Assembly: GCA_024036415.1 (NCBI GenBank)
Contig: JAMWET010000805.1
Location: 141,001-205,000, forward strand
Source: Prochilodus magdalenae
Taxonomy: Eukaryota > Chordata > Actinopteri > Characiformes > Prochilodontidae
DNA length: 64,000 bases
Reading direction: 5' to 3'
Part shown: piece by piece, positions 34,252-44,834 of the stretch
Layout: the number at the start of each line of letters is the position of its first letter
Numbering within the stretch: the stretch's first letter is position 1
Made by a program: the position numbers and the translations under genes
The notes under the pieces: generated by a model
The model's database searches: none
What the model saw: only the letters and a program-made list of their open reading frames with translations
Told to the model about the DNA's origin: nothing

Positions 34252-34800
34252 TGTTTTTTTTTTTTTTTTCGATTGAAAGGGGCATGCTGATCAGTACCAA
34301 CAGATCAGCTCTATTGTTCCCTGTCCAACTGTCCATTGAAATAAAACCACACTAAATAAGCTATTATATAAAAACATATTATACAGACATTATTATACAG
34401 ACATTCAACATAATGTGATTGGTCTGTTCATACTTGCATACAACCATATCTGTGGCAAAATCTGTAACCTAGAACATAAAATGCCAAATTCCAGAAATGC
34501 CGTTAGCAAGTGAAAAAAACTTCCATCAACTGAATCAAGTTATGTAACAGTACATATGTGTATTATAATATCTTTCTCTAGATCTGACTAAATCTGTGGC
34601 TGTAACAATGAATGACACACTGACTCTAATGCACTGAGACTTAACTACTGGTTGTTGAGTAGTCTAATAGATCAATTCCTTGCTGTCATAATTACATAAA
34701 TTAGTAGTTACTTAGTCATTTATAGTTCTTACACTAAGATGTATATAAGGCTCGAGTTTCCCAATGACATTAAAATTGATAACTGCAACTCTTTTCAGGG

Positions 34801-34814
34801 CCACTAGAGGGAGA
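34801..34814 (+). promoter_or_regulatory. CTCF-like motif 1
   Basis: CCACTAGAGGGAGA fits 12 of 14 positions of the CTCF core CCASYAGRKGGCRS. Prediction from motif only. Confidence 0.35.
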
Positions 34815-34869
34815 CAGTGTCCAGCAGTGTGTCACTAAGATTATATCATGTTGTGATTTTTCATAATGT

Positions 34870-34883
34870 CCTCTAGAGGGCGC
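34870..34883 (+). promoter_or_regulatory. CTCF-like motif 2
   Basis: CCTCTAGAGGGCGC fits 13 of 14 positions of CCASYAGRKGGCRS and has the same orientation as motif 1, 69 bp away. Confidence 0.4.
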
Positions 34884-35334
34884 TGTTCTCTGCTCTCTGT
34901 TACCTTCCAATGTATGTACGTGAGTTCGTGATTAACGGTACAGGAGAAACACAATAAGGGAAATAACACACCAAAAGTCAATATGGTTAATTAAATAAAT
35001 AATAATACCAAATAATAAACATACAGTTTAAGTAAAGAACAATAAAAGCCCATGAGAATGTAATGAATTAATATATAATATAAAAATCTATTTAAATAGC
35101 AGATTTTACAGTGTGATTAATGCTTTATAACAGAAGGGAAATAGTATCCAAAGCAATAACACTGTCACTCAGATCTGGTATATCTGGATCACATAACTGA
35201 TAATAGTTGTTCCATTCTGATTCATCTCTCATGTATCTCTGTGGTAAGTGTCTAATAAGAAAACAGTTGGGCTGTGACTGACTATTCTGAGTGGCTAAAT
35301 CTGAGTTTAATAGAAATCACAGTTCCTAAAATAG

Positions 35335-35348
35335 CCAGAAGGGGGCAC
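35335..35348 (+). promoter_or_regulatory. CTCF-like motif 3
   Basis: CCAGAAGGGGGCAC fits 13 of 14 positions of CCASYAGRKGGCRS, same orientation as the two motifs about 500 bp upstream. Confidence 0.4.
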
Positions 35349-35810
35349 CGCTGATAGAAGTTTTAATTCTTGTGTTGAAGAACAATAGACTCCCTCCACA
35401 GGCTTTACTCTGAGCAGAACAGGACTACTGTCATACTGACCACATGAGGCAGACTCTCCAGAGGCCCATAGATTCTCAGAACAACATATATACAACAACA
35501 ACATATATCTCCTGCTGGAGATCTGCTTTACTGCAGGATTCACTTCCAACCACACGTAACACACTTCCAGTCAGGTGAAGACTTCATAAGACAACGTTCA
35601 GCTCCAGAAGGTGTGGTAGACTCGCATTAGAGCTGAAACTGTGCTGGGTGGTGGTTCTCTAGGAGCAGCCTTAATAACTGCTGATCTGACAGTACAGGGA
35701 CCTGTTGCCTCGATGGATGTGAGTGTATTGCAGTGATTACCATTTCCACTAACACATCACCAGTAACATATATGCTTAAACGTGTTTAATGTTATTTAAT
35801 AATGTTGTTC

Positions 35811-35855
<45 letters not shown>
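35811..35855. repeat. (AAT)n microsatellite
   Basis: About 45 bp of perfect ATA triplets. Confidence 0.95.
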
Positions 35856-36188
35856 TCATTGTTATTTAGTCATTTTTGTGGCATTTTTGTTCTGTGATGC
35901 CCATGCCCACCAGGTTGTCCCACCTTATTCTCTGTGTCTGGCAGCTGTCTGTGGAAACATAAACTTATTAGCTTATTTAATTTACTAACTTAATACTTAG
36001 TTACATATTTAACACCTTAAAATAATGACATATTTCTCCCCCAAAATTCTGACCAAAATTAAATAAAATGAAATAAAAATAAAAATCACCAAATAATTGT
36101 TTACTTTTTGATATGTAGACTATCATCTTAAAATAATGACTTATGTTCTTATAATATTGACTCAATATCTTTAACAATGAAGCAATCA

Positions 36189-36189
<1 letters not shown>

Positions 36190-36265
<76 letters not shown>
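36190..36265. repeat. (TA)n microsatellite
   Basis: About 75 bp of TA with one AAAT interruption. Confidence 0.95.
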
Positions 36266-36269
<4 letters not shown>

Positions 36270-36589
36270 GAGACTATAAGACAACTTCCCTCTAAAAATA
36301 TTGACATAATATCTGTAAATAATGGTTTATATATTGATATATTCCATTACTTGATGTTAATGTCTAGAAATGATATATTCTCTCAAAGTATGGACCTAAT
36401 ATCTGTACATCCCTAATGACTTATTCTTAATATTTTGTTTTTAATGTCCTGAAATAACGAAAAAAATTATCAAAACATTGATTTATGTTCTTAAGACTTT
36501 GAGATACCTTACTGAATATTTGAACAGATTAAATAATCATGTTGCTAGGTAGTACATATGTCCATATACTGAGAACATAAGTCATTGTT

Positions 36590-37700
36590 TTGAAATACTA
36601 AGTCAAGATATTGGCATTCTGCTGCCAGAAACAGAGAAGAAGAGGATAGATAACTGTTATGAAGCTGCCTCCTCCTATCTTTGGCCCCGTGGTGTAGGCC
36701 TGCTGCGTTTCAGGCCGTTGTACACGCAGCAGGTTAGTTGTATAGCTGCCCTGTGTGGATTTTTTGCCCTCGGTTTCTGTTATGATTGTGATGGTCATAG
36801 TCACTGACTCTCGCACGAGGCCTGGTGATAGCAAATGATAACGAATGACCTTCTATATATAGGCCCAAGAACAACATGCCCTCCCCCGTCTTTCATCCAT
36901 AGCTGAACTGGTCAGTGTGAGTGAGTGGACTGTTCAAACTCTCCTCTGTGCAAGGCACCTCTCGAGCAGCTGCTCGCCTCTCCTGACAAATATTTACTAC
37001 TCCACTTCCCCAGTGACACGAGACACACAGCCCTGATAAGGGCCCATCTGGCAGCTGGATTTTAATGGGGCTTTTAAGAGGCCGTAAAGTAGCCCACAGC
37101 CCATCGGGGAGGCGCTCCTGGGTGTCCGCCTGACTCCCCAGAGGTGGGCAGGTTCAGCAGTGGGTAACAGAAACCCTTTTGGGAGAGGGCTCTGATCTGG
37201 ATCTGCTCGCTCAGGCTTCACTCCGTCTATCTGGCTTGTTGACACTGATCAATCAGAGATCACAGTCACTGCGCTTCAACTGTTTGGACAGGTGCTCCAG
37301 ATAAGATGCTGGCATTAATGAGGTGAAATTACATTTGGAAACACTTTTGGCTGCGTGCGTGTGGGAGTCGGACTGAACAATAGGGGTGAAATGTGACATG
37401 AGTGAATATATTAACATATAATTAACGTGGTGCCGTTAGCTCTCAGTGTAGTCAATCTCTGACTAGGATTTAATACACAACTTGTGTCATGATGTAATAT
37501 CCCAAATAGCATGCGGATATGGGCCACATCTGAAAAAAGATATGGCACACTGTCAGCGCTGCTTGCAGTGATAATTGCCCAGTGCTGTGTAGTTTGACAA
37601 GCAGGACCCATCAGGACTGTTGAACTCTTGAGCACACATACAGTAATGAACACACAGCACTCCATGTGGTCCTACCTCCATAGGCCCACAAACTACTCAA
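36590..37700. other. GC-richer single-copy-looking intronic DNA
   Basis: Contains no repeat family seen elsewhere in the window. Open frames of 78-84 codons on the minus strand lack recognisable domains. The block 36900-37330 is the least degenerate-looking and may be conserved non-coding DNA; no motif identifies its role. Confidence 0.35.
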
Positions 37701-37721
37701 CCCATCCATATCAGAACTGTA

Positions 37722-37872
37722 CACAGTATTATTAATATATATTATTTATTACATAGCCTGAATAATGCTGAGGTAATGAAGTTTGATGATGAATGCTTCT
37801 TCTAGACTTGTAAGTAAACAGTGGTGAATGCTGAGCCTATATGAGCGATATGCTGGAATTTGACACTACAAT

Positions 37873-37919
<47 letters not shown>

Positions 37920-38164
37920 GTATATATATATATATATATATATTTGTGTGTGTGTGTGTGTGTGTGTGTGATTGTAGTGTCAAATTCCAGCATATCGCTA
38001 AAAAGTTATATCATAAGAAATAAGGAAACGCACAGCCCCTCCACCTCAGGCTCAGCATTCACCACTGTTTACTTACAAGTCTAGAAGAAGCATTCATCAT
38101 CAAACTTCATTACCTCCGCATTAATCAGGCTATGTAATAAATAATATATATTAATAATACTGTG
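37722..38164. repeat. 443-bp palindrome with (CA)n-(TA)n-(TG)n centre
   Basis: The left arm CACAGTATTATTAATATATA...ATTTGACACTACAATC is mirrored by GATTGTAGTGTCAAAT...AATACTGTG on the right. The centre is (CA)n, then CATATG, (TA)n and (TG)n, so the microsatellite is itself part of the symmetry. The right arm holds an unpaired insertion of about 45 bp (37999-38045). A few mismatches occur, for example near 37762. The open frames across it reflect the dinucleotide runs. Confidence 0.92.
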
Positions 38165-38361
38165 AATAATTTCATTAAACATGATCTAAGTAATACTGAT
38201 GTAAGATTAATGTCTGCAAACTGGGGCTGACTGTCCCGTACTGCTACTTGTTTGCTAGGTCCTGTGTTGTTTATGCAGTTACACCACCCAGGTTGTTGTT
38301 TACAGGTATTCTAAAATTTGTTTAAAAATCTGTCTAAAGAATACGTGTTACAATTCCTAGC

Positions 38362-38393
<32 letters not shown>

Positions 38394-38421
38394 CTTTATT
38401 GATCCCAGAGGGAAATTCAAG
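38362..38421 (-). mobile_element. 3' tail of an RTE/Rex-like LINE with (GATA)n
   Basis: (GATA)n followed by CTTTATTGATCCCAGAGGGAAATT. On the minus strand this is the fish RTE-type LINE 3' end, AATTTCCCTCTGGGATCAAT plus AAAG(TATC)n. It is extremely 5'-truncated. Confidence 0.7.
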
Positions 38422-39211
38422 ATACCAATGATACAGAATAACTGCATCATGACCAAGATCATTTATACTGATATCAGTGGTTTATATTTTAGAAATACAT
38501 CTTGTATTGCTTTTTATGCTAACTACTTTCAAGTCTGGGATTGATTTGGCCGCGTGTATGTAAATATTCTCATATGCATGCAGTCCTCCTCCTCTCTATC
38601 AGGAAGCCACTGTTCAGCATGTCATATTGGTTATTAATACATTTTGTCACAAATGCAAAGTCTCTTTGCTTGTTTTTACCATTACGTTCCTTAAGAGCAC
38701 ACCGTTAAAATACTCACAGGCAACAGCACAGGTATATTCCCATCTATGGACGCGATACTCGGACTTTTAAATTACTTCCAGCTACTGATCTCTGTACCCT
38801 TCTTTGTTCTGATGCTCAGTAAAGCTACAAGCGCTGCTGTTCCAGGTTGGTTGCTTTTATACATGGTAGTTTTGGCTTTGCGATTGCTCTTGCAGGGGAA
38901 AGCCCCCATTATGTTATTGTGCACCTTGTACATAGAATAATCCTTAGAAAGATCTAAAACTACTTACATTTATATCCATTAATACATTTAAATGCATCAT
39001 GTACAGTGGTGAATAAGACGTGTGGAAGTTTTTCTTGAGGGGCCTTTGGGTTTAATTAGCACCTGTGACTGAAAGGTACCTAATAGAGCATATATAACAG
39101 ATTTGATTCAATTTGTAATGGACTGGATAAGTTTCTGGATCTGGCCCACATCAATGTTCAGCCTGCGTATCCAAGAATTTGTCAGTGGGGCCAGATTTGG
39201 TGGATAAGAGT

Positions 39212-39467
39212 GTCCTGTAGACTGGGATTTTAGCCCATCTGCACTCTCCCCCCTCCTGGTATGCTGAGAATACCCCTATATGACCATGGTGTTACATGCT
39301 TCTATACAAATGGAGATTCAGCTAACTTCCATTATCACGCCCAATGTCGAATGCAGTGCCAACACTGCTCTTTAAGCAGCAATCTATATTTAACATCTCC
39401 TTTCTTTTCCCACACATGGAACATTCAGTTGTTCAGTCATAGAATTTCACTCTATGAATCCTGTCAC
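39212..39467 (+). repeat. Unnamed dispersed repeat, copy 2
   Basis: Shares TCCTGTAGACTGGGATTTTA, GGAGATTCAGCTA, TTTAACATCTCCTTTC, CACACATGGAAC and GAATCCTGTCAC with 17657-17879 in the same order. Confidence 0.6.
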
Positions 39468-39479
39468 TCACATCCTGCA

Positions 39480-40480
39480 GGTATTTATAGCAGGGCCATC
39501 TGCAGGAGCCTGAAGTTACTATCACCTTAAGCAGGCAGGGTGACTAAACGTTTGTTCTGTGAGCTTATCTCAGCTAAGTCTCCCTTGTAAATGAGATTAT
39601 TTGATCCCTCAGTGGGACTTCATGGTAAAATAAGAGAATATGAAAATAATAAAAATGATCAAATTTTATTTTCCCTCCTAGCCCAGCGATTTGGACTAAA
39701 AATGTCTGTGCTTTTCTCAAATGTCCTTTGTAATAAAACTATCACTATGCCCACAGGGCTCACCTGAGATGAGTCAGAATGTTTACACCCCACTGTGAAA
39801 ATGACTACTGGAAAGAACATTTGCGGAATAATACAGTCATAACCATAAGTCTTGATTTGAATACATTAGGCACGCTCTGAAAGCCAGGCGTAATGTCGCA
39901 GGCCTTTGTGGTGGCGCATCACAGTGACCAATACTGCAGTAATGATTAACTTTATAGCACTATACAGCCAGTCCTAGAGCAAAAGGCCGTAAGTCAAGCC
40001 ACAGCAAGATGTTTGTTGCCGCCTGTGTTTTGCATCCGCCACAGTAGCACAGAGCCTCTTGCGTCAGTCCTTTGGGGCAAATGCTGGTTATACTTCAGCC
40101 TGCTGTGTTTGTTTTAGGCTCTGCGTTGGTTTATTCCTTGCCATGTGGCTCTGAGGGCTCGCGCTTCTAAGAAAAGCCGAAGCCTTGTTGCTGTTGGAAA
40201 CACCAGCTGAAAGAGCTGTGTGCTAACAAACACGCTGCAAATGAGCTGATGTCCTTGAGGCCAGAGACTTAAGGCACACAGGCTGCAGATACGGAGAGAA
40301 AAAGCCTCGACCTCATCAGAGATAGTGCAAGAACGATAAGAAGGAGACAAAGATCCAGCGTAATGATCGAATGCGGTGTCAGCCGGGGGGGGAAAATGAA
40401 TTTTGATGAGGCCGTCTTGAACTGGGTGGCCACTGAGAGGGAGATTTAGCATCTGAAAAGGATGTATGTGTGTGTCTGTG
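39480..40480. other. Intronic DNA, no gene recognised
   Basis: Mixed composition. The 146-codon minus-strand frame (40114-40554) begins inside the neighbouring (GA)n as a Ser-Leu run and shows no domain. I do not call it a gene. Confidence 0.4.
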
Positions 40481-40484
40481 TGTG

Positions 40485-40496
40485 AGAGAGAGAGAG

Positions 40497-40535
<39 letters not shown>
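40485..40535. repeat. (GA)n microsatellite
   Basis: About 50 bp of GA with AAAGAAA interruptions. Confidence 0.93.
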
Positions 40536-40989
40536 AAAGAATAGCAGAGGGCACAAAAGATTAGACAGTGTCAGAAAGAGAAGAAGTGAAAGGAAGAGTC
40601 AGGTTTCTTTCTCAGCTTCATTTGACCCCTGGTGACCCTTCGGTTCTGTGATGTGTGTGCGTATGTGTGTACTTTGTCTTTTCATCTGTATTCCTTCTCC
40701 TCTCCCAAAGGTAAGGGCTGGTCACATGACCACCTGCTGGTGGCACTAAGGCTTTCTCTTGTTATCTGAAACATCCTCATTAACACAGAAACCTTAATGA
40801 GTCTATCTGCTGACAGTGTATTATAACAGTTATTAGCGCTGGCGAGTCATAAGGACTTTTTATTTGCATATTTCCTTTTTTTCTGGTCTGTTTTTTTGTT
40901 TTTTTGATGGTCATAAATATTCATACACAGATGTGAGTGGGTACATATACAGTACTGTGCTAAAGTTACACACGTCGTCACAAGAACAG

Positions 40990-41440
40990 ATGCATAAATA
41001 GCAATCAAGTTTACATGTGGCCATAACACCTTGTCAGTGTCGCCAAAGACTGCAAGGTGTTGTGCCATACTGTGCTGACACTGTTACTGAGAATGGCAAG
41101 GAGTCCTGTTTGTGTCTCGGTTGAGATGACCACCAAATCTGTGTGTGGAGGCATCTTGGTCAGTGCCAATATGTTGTCATGCATCATACATCCAGTAGGC
41201 CTGGTGCCACCGCAAAATCTGGAAGTGTCTGAAAATATTCAAGCTGCATGGGATGGATTATCACAGTACACCATTTGGAACCTCTACAACTCCTTGCTGA
41301 GACGCCTGAGACGTCATGTTGCATTAAAAACATGGTGGCCAAAAGCCATACTGGGAGACAGTAGTTCTGTATGTGTAGCTCAGTAAATATTACCCATATC
41401 AGTTTACCCATTCTTGAATTTCCCTCTGGGATCAATAAAG

Positions 41441-41532
<92 letters not shown>

Positions 41533-41630
41533 ATTATTTATTGTTCCTGGTAACCTTTATCTTCCTTCCCAATTACATTGCAATCCGACACTTCCTTCTG
41601 GGTACAGTAATTCTTCTGATGGTGAGTGTA
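40990..41630 (+). mobile_element. Tc1/mariner family B, inverted copy, with nested LINE tail
   Basis: This is the only family B copy here with its transposase region on the + strand. CGCCAAAGACTGCAAGGTGT starts at 41040, a degraded FCLG-like catalytic neighbourhood follows, then GGGATGGATTATCACAGTAC and the terminus TTCTTCTGATGGTGAGTGTA at about 41610-41629. A LINE tail with (TATC)n is inserted at 41414-41532 between ACCCATATCAGT and ATTATTTATTGTTCCTGGTA. Stops break the frame. Confidence 0.75.
41414..41532 (+). mobile_element. RTE/Rex-like LINE 3' tail with (TATC)n
   Basis: TTGAATTTCCCTCTGGGATC, then AATAAAG, then about 90 bp of TATC. It is the same tail as at 38362 and 58911 but on the + strand, and is inserted in a Tc1-B copy, so it is younger than that element. 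Confidence 0.75.
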
Positions 41631-42420
41631 CATACGTGGGTTTTTGGGACATTTTATAATTTTGTATTTTCAGTGCACACTTCTTTTTTGTGATTATGTT
41701 TTTATTAGCATTTACAGCAGGGGAAGTGGGGGTATAGGGGTAAAAATGGCAAGATGGTAACATATACTGACAAAAATACATACAGATCAAGAATTTAAAA
41801 AAAAATCAGGATAAACTTGGCTTAGTTCAGTTAAAAACTACAATTTCAGAATTTATCATTTAGATTTAGCCGTTTACTAGCGTCTTGGTTTGGCTTTATT
41901 AACCTTTGTTTTAGGGTATTTCATTAGAACCATATTCCGATAACCAGAACTTCATAGCTGAAATCTGTGGTGCCATCCAAAGCTGTGAAACTGTTTTTTT
42001 TTAGTAGCTGTGAAACCTGTCATTAACATCTTTTGTTCCATCGTGGTAAGCTGAAGTGCAGAGTTATCTTGTAACACACATACTGTAAATGAGGTGCCAA
42101 TGGAATGCTGACATCAAGTAATTTGGATAATATGTTTACTGTGGAGATCCATACATCTGCTACTTTAGATCCGTCTCAGAACATATGAAGAAATGTACCA
42201 GGTGTGGAATTACACACATGGCAGGTGTGACTAGAGATGCTTTCGATATCTCCTCTAAGGTGTTGTGTATGCTCTGTAAATTATATTGGACAAACAGATG
42301 AGTCAGATTTTGATTGTGGCTTGACTTAGATTAGAGCCTATAGTATTCCAGGCTAGAGTGATGGCAGCAGAGGAGAGCTCTAATTCCCAAATGTGTTCAG
42401 TGAGTGAAAGTTGGTGTAGT

Positions 42421-42626
42421 GGTTGGTGTAGCTCAGCGGATAACGCCAGAGAGCCACCATGTGGGAGACTGGGGTTCAAATCCCAATCTGGGGGGTGACT
42501 ACTCTGTGCAACACCAATAAGAGTCCTTGGGCAAGACTCCTAACACTACATTGGCCCACCTGTAATATGATTAACCTTGTAAGTCGCTCTGGATAAGAGC
42601 GTCAGCTAAATGCCATAAAAAAAAGT
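42421..42626 (+). repeat. tRNA-derived SINE, family A, copy 2
   Basis: Head GGTTGGTGTAGCTCAGCGGA, B box GGTTCAAATCC at 42473-42483, body CCTTGGGCAAGACTCCTAAC, tail GTAAGTCGCTCTGGATAAGA and GCGTCAGCTAAATGCC, then an A run. Part of the tRNA-like region between the A and B boxes is deleted compared with copy 1. Confidence 0.85.
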
Positions 42627-42639
42627 TATTTTTCAGGTT

Positions 42640-44230
42640 TACTTGGACTTTAAAATGCCCATTTGCATGGTTGACATCATGACCCCTGGTGCCTACAACC
42701 ACCACTGTAAAGTGATGATTAAATAGGAGACTGTAATTTTAGGAGAATTCCTATAGCAATCACATACTGGGAAATATTAAATATGGAGAAGATACAAGAT
42801 ATCGTTTTTGCAGGACAGTGTTCGCAGGGCCGAATCATTATCTTCTTTTGTTCGTGCTGTGGACCTTCTTCTAACCCTTTTTCTGGATATGTATGCGGGT
42901 GAGTTAGGGGTGAAGCAGCTGTCAGGCTGGTCCCAGTCACCCCTCACACCGCCACCAACAGCCAAACTGATTTATGGCCTAAATTAAATAAATTACATTT
43001 GTAGTAGAAGAGGAAGAAAGGACTTGCTGGGGCTGGATGCACATGGCAGAACAAAACAAGGCCTGAGTCATTCAGTCTGCACAATTTCCTCTCCCTAGAG
43101 AGAGAGAGAGAGAGAGAGATGCAGATGATTCCTTTGTCCTGTGAATATATTAAAAAGCCATCCTCTAATACAGATGCTGTGGAACAATTACACATCCAGC
43201 ACCTTTGCAGCCCCGCAAAATGAATCTGTGATGATTTTCCTCTTGGCAGGCCCAAAAGGTCGGCCAAGCAATTAGCAGCCCGCATATAGATGAGAAAAGG
43301 CCTCACGTTAGAGGGGGGACTGTAGTTGTCTGTCTGCTGCCGGCTTTCCGGTGTGCTCTTTCCAATTAGGAAACCCCTCCTGTCCAGTTTCAGACCATTC
43401 ACATCTCATCTTTACCCCCTTAAAGGAACCACTTAATGGAAAGCTGAATACATGCTAAAGTTGTAGAGACTGTTTCAGTCTGGACTGCTTTTGAATGGGA
43501 CGTAATGCAGAGCAGAGCAAGCAAACCAGAACAGAGCTCATTTCAGTATTAGGGCAGTGTATCAGACACAGCCTGTTTTATTCTAAGGGATAAAGTAAGG
43601 TTGGGAAGTGGCAATGTAGAATGAACTCTGACATAGGATGAACTTCACACTGGCAGGCGACAGAGCCACCAGTCATTTCCTACGGGAGTAGGTGATTTGT
43701 AGACATGATATAGCAACAGTTGGCCACCATCAAAATTAATCTGAATTTTCTCAAGAAGTGAAGCGACATTGTAAACGATGGGATCCAACAAATTCTTTGA
43801 ACCCAATTGTAGACACGAAAGCTTGAGGCCCCCAGCTTCTGCTCTATGAGTGTTTGGTTCCTGAGTGCATTTTGTCCCTGTTCTCAGCTGTGTGGAGATA
43901 AACATGGAAAGGAAGCTCATAACTTCTGTTTCTCTTCCCAGTTTATTTGATGCGTCTTTGTACATACACATTTGAATAAAATTTAAGTGTGGAGAAAAGT
44001 AGTAGATATAGTTGGTGTCACTGGTGAGTTAAGTCTCTCAAAAGCTAGCTAGGTTAGCCAGTATGCTAATATTGCTAGCTATGAAAGCAAGCAGCAAGGT
44101 GTTTTTTTAAACTAGCTTTGTTTGGACCTTGTACATGACCACACTGGACAATACAAGCAGCCTCGAACACACCCACAAGCGACTTGTCGCCTGCTAGAGT
44201 GACCGCAGGGTTACACCATAGTTAATAAGT
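42640..44230. other. Intronic DNA, no gene recognised
   Basis: Contains a (GA)n run at 43098-43118. The 152-codon minus-strand frame at 42944-43402 reads through that run and shows no recognisable domain. The part 43130-43420 is of balanced composition and may be single-copy. Confidence 0.4.
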
Positions 44231-44238
44231 ACAACCTA

Positions 44239-44827
44239 CAGGGGTTGGACAATGAAACTGAAACACCTGTCATTTTAGTGTGGGAGGTTTCATGGCTAAA
44301 TTGGACCAGCCTGGTGGCCAATCTTCATTAATTGCACCACATGCATCACCCAGTAAGAGCCAGAGTGTGAAGGCTTCAGTTAGCAGGGTCAAGAGTCACA
44401 GTTCTGCTCAGAAGTACTGCAATGCACACAAACATTATGGGTGACATACCAGAGTTCAAAAGAGGACAGATTGTTTGGTGCACTGTCTTGCTGGCGGCAT
44501 CTGTGACCAAGACAGACAGCAAGTCTTTGTGATGGTATCAAGAGCCACGGTTTAATCCAGGTGTAATGTACAGCATACACAACACCAAGAAGGACGCAAC
44601 CACAATTCCACACACGCAGTTAAACTAGCTGGGCCGCTAGAGAAAGCTTTTAACCAAATCCCCCACTGAAAGGGACTGGCTCGGGTGCTAACCCGGATTG
44701 TATCCAAAAAACATAAAACCGCGGCTGCCAAAATGATGCTGTATTGGCCGCAAAAGATGCCCTACACCATACTAATAAATGATTGTGGTCTAAAACCAGG
44801 TGTTTCAGTTTCATTGTCCAACCCCTG
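44239..44827 (+). mobile_element. Tc1 family A, element 4, independently deleted (589 bp)
   Basis: Opposite in orientation to elements 1-3. Both ends are present and TA flanks each side. The + strand carries the N-terminal transposase region (MGDIPEFKRGQ, from 44438). It then extends further than in elements 1-3, to a RIVSKKH-like segment near 44693, before the other end. Its internal deletion therefore has different boundaries. Frameshifts are present, for example at 44480-44500. Confidence 0.85.
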
Positions 44828-44834
44828 TAGTAGC

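Noticed and set aside
40114..40554. 146-codon minus-strand frame starting near (GA)n
   Set aside because: Begins with a Ser-Leu repeat from the microsatellite; the rest has no recognisable domain or splice sites.
42944..43402. 152-codon minus-strand frame
   Set aside because: Reads through a (GA)n run, shows no domain, and codons do not look selected.
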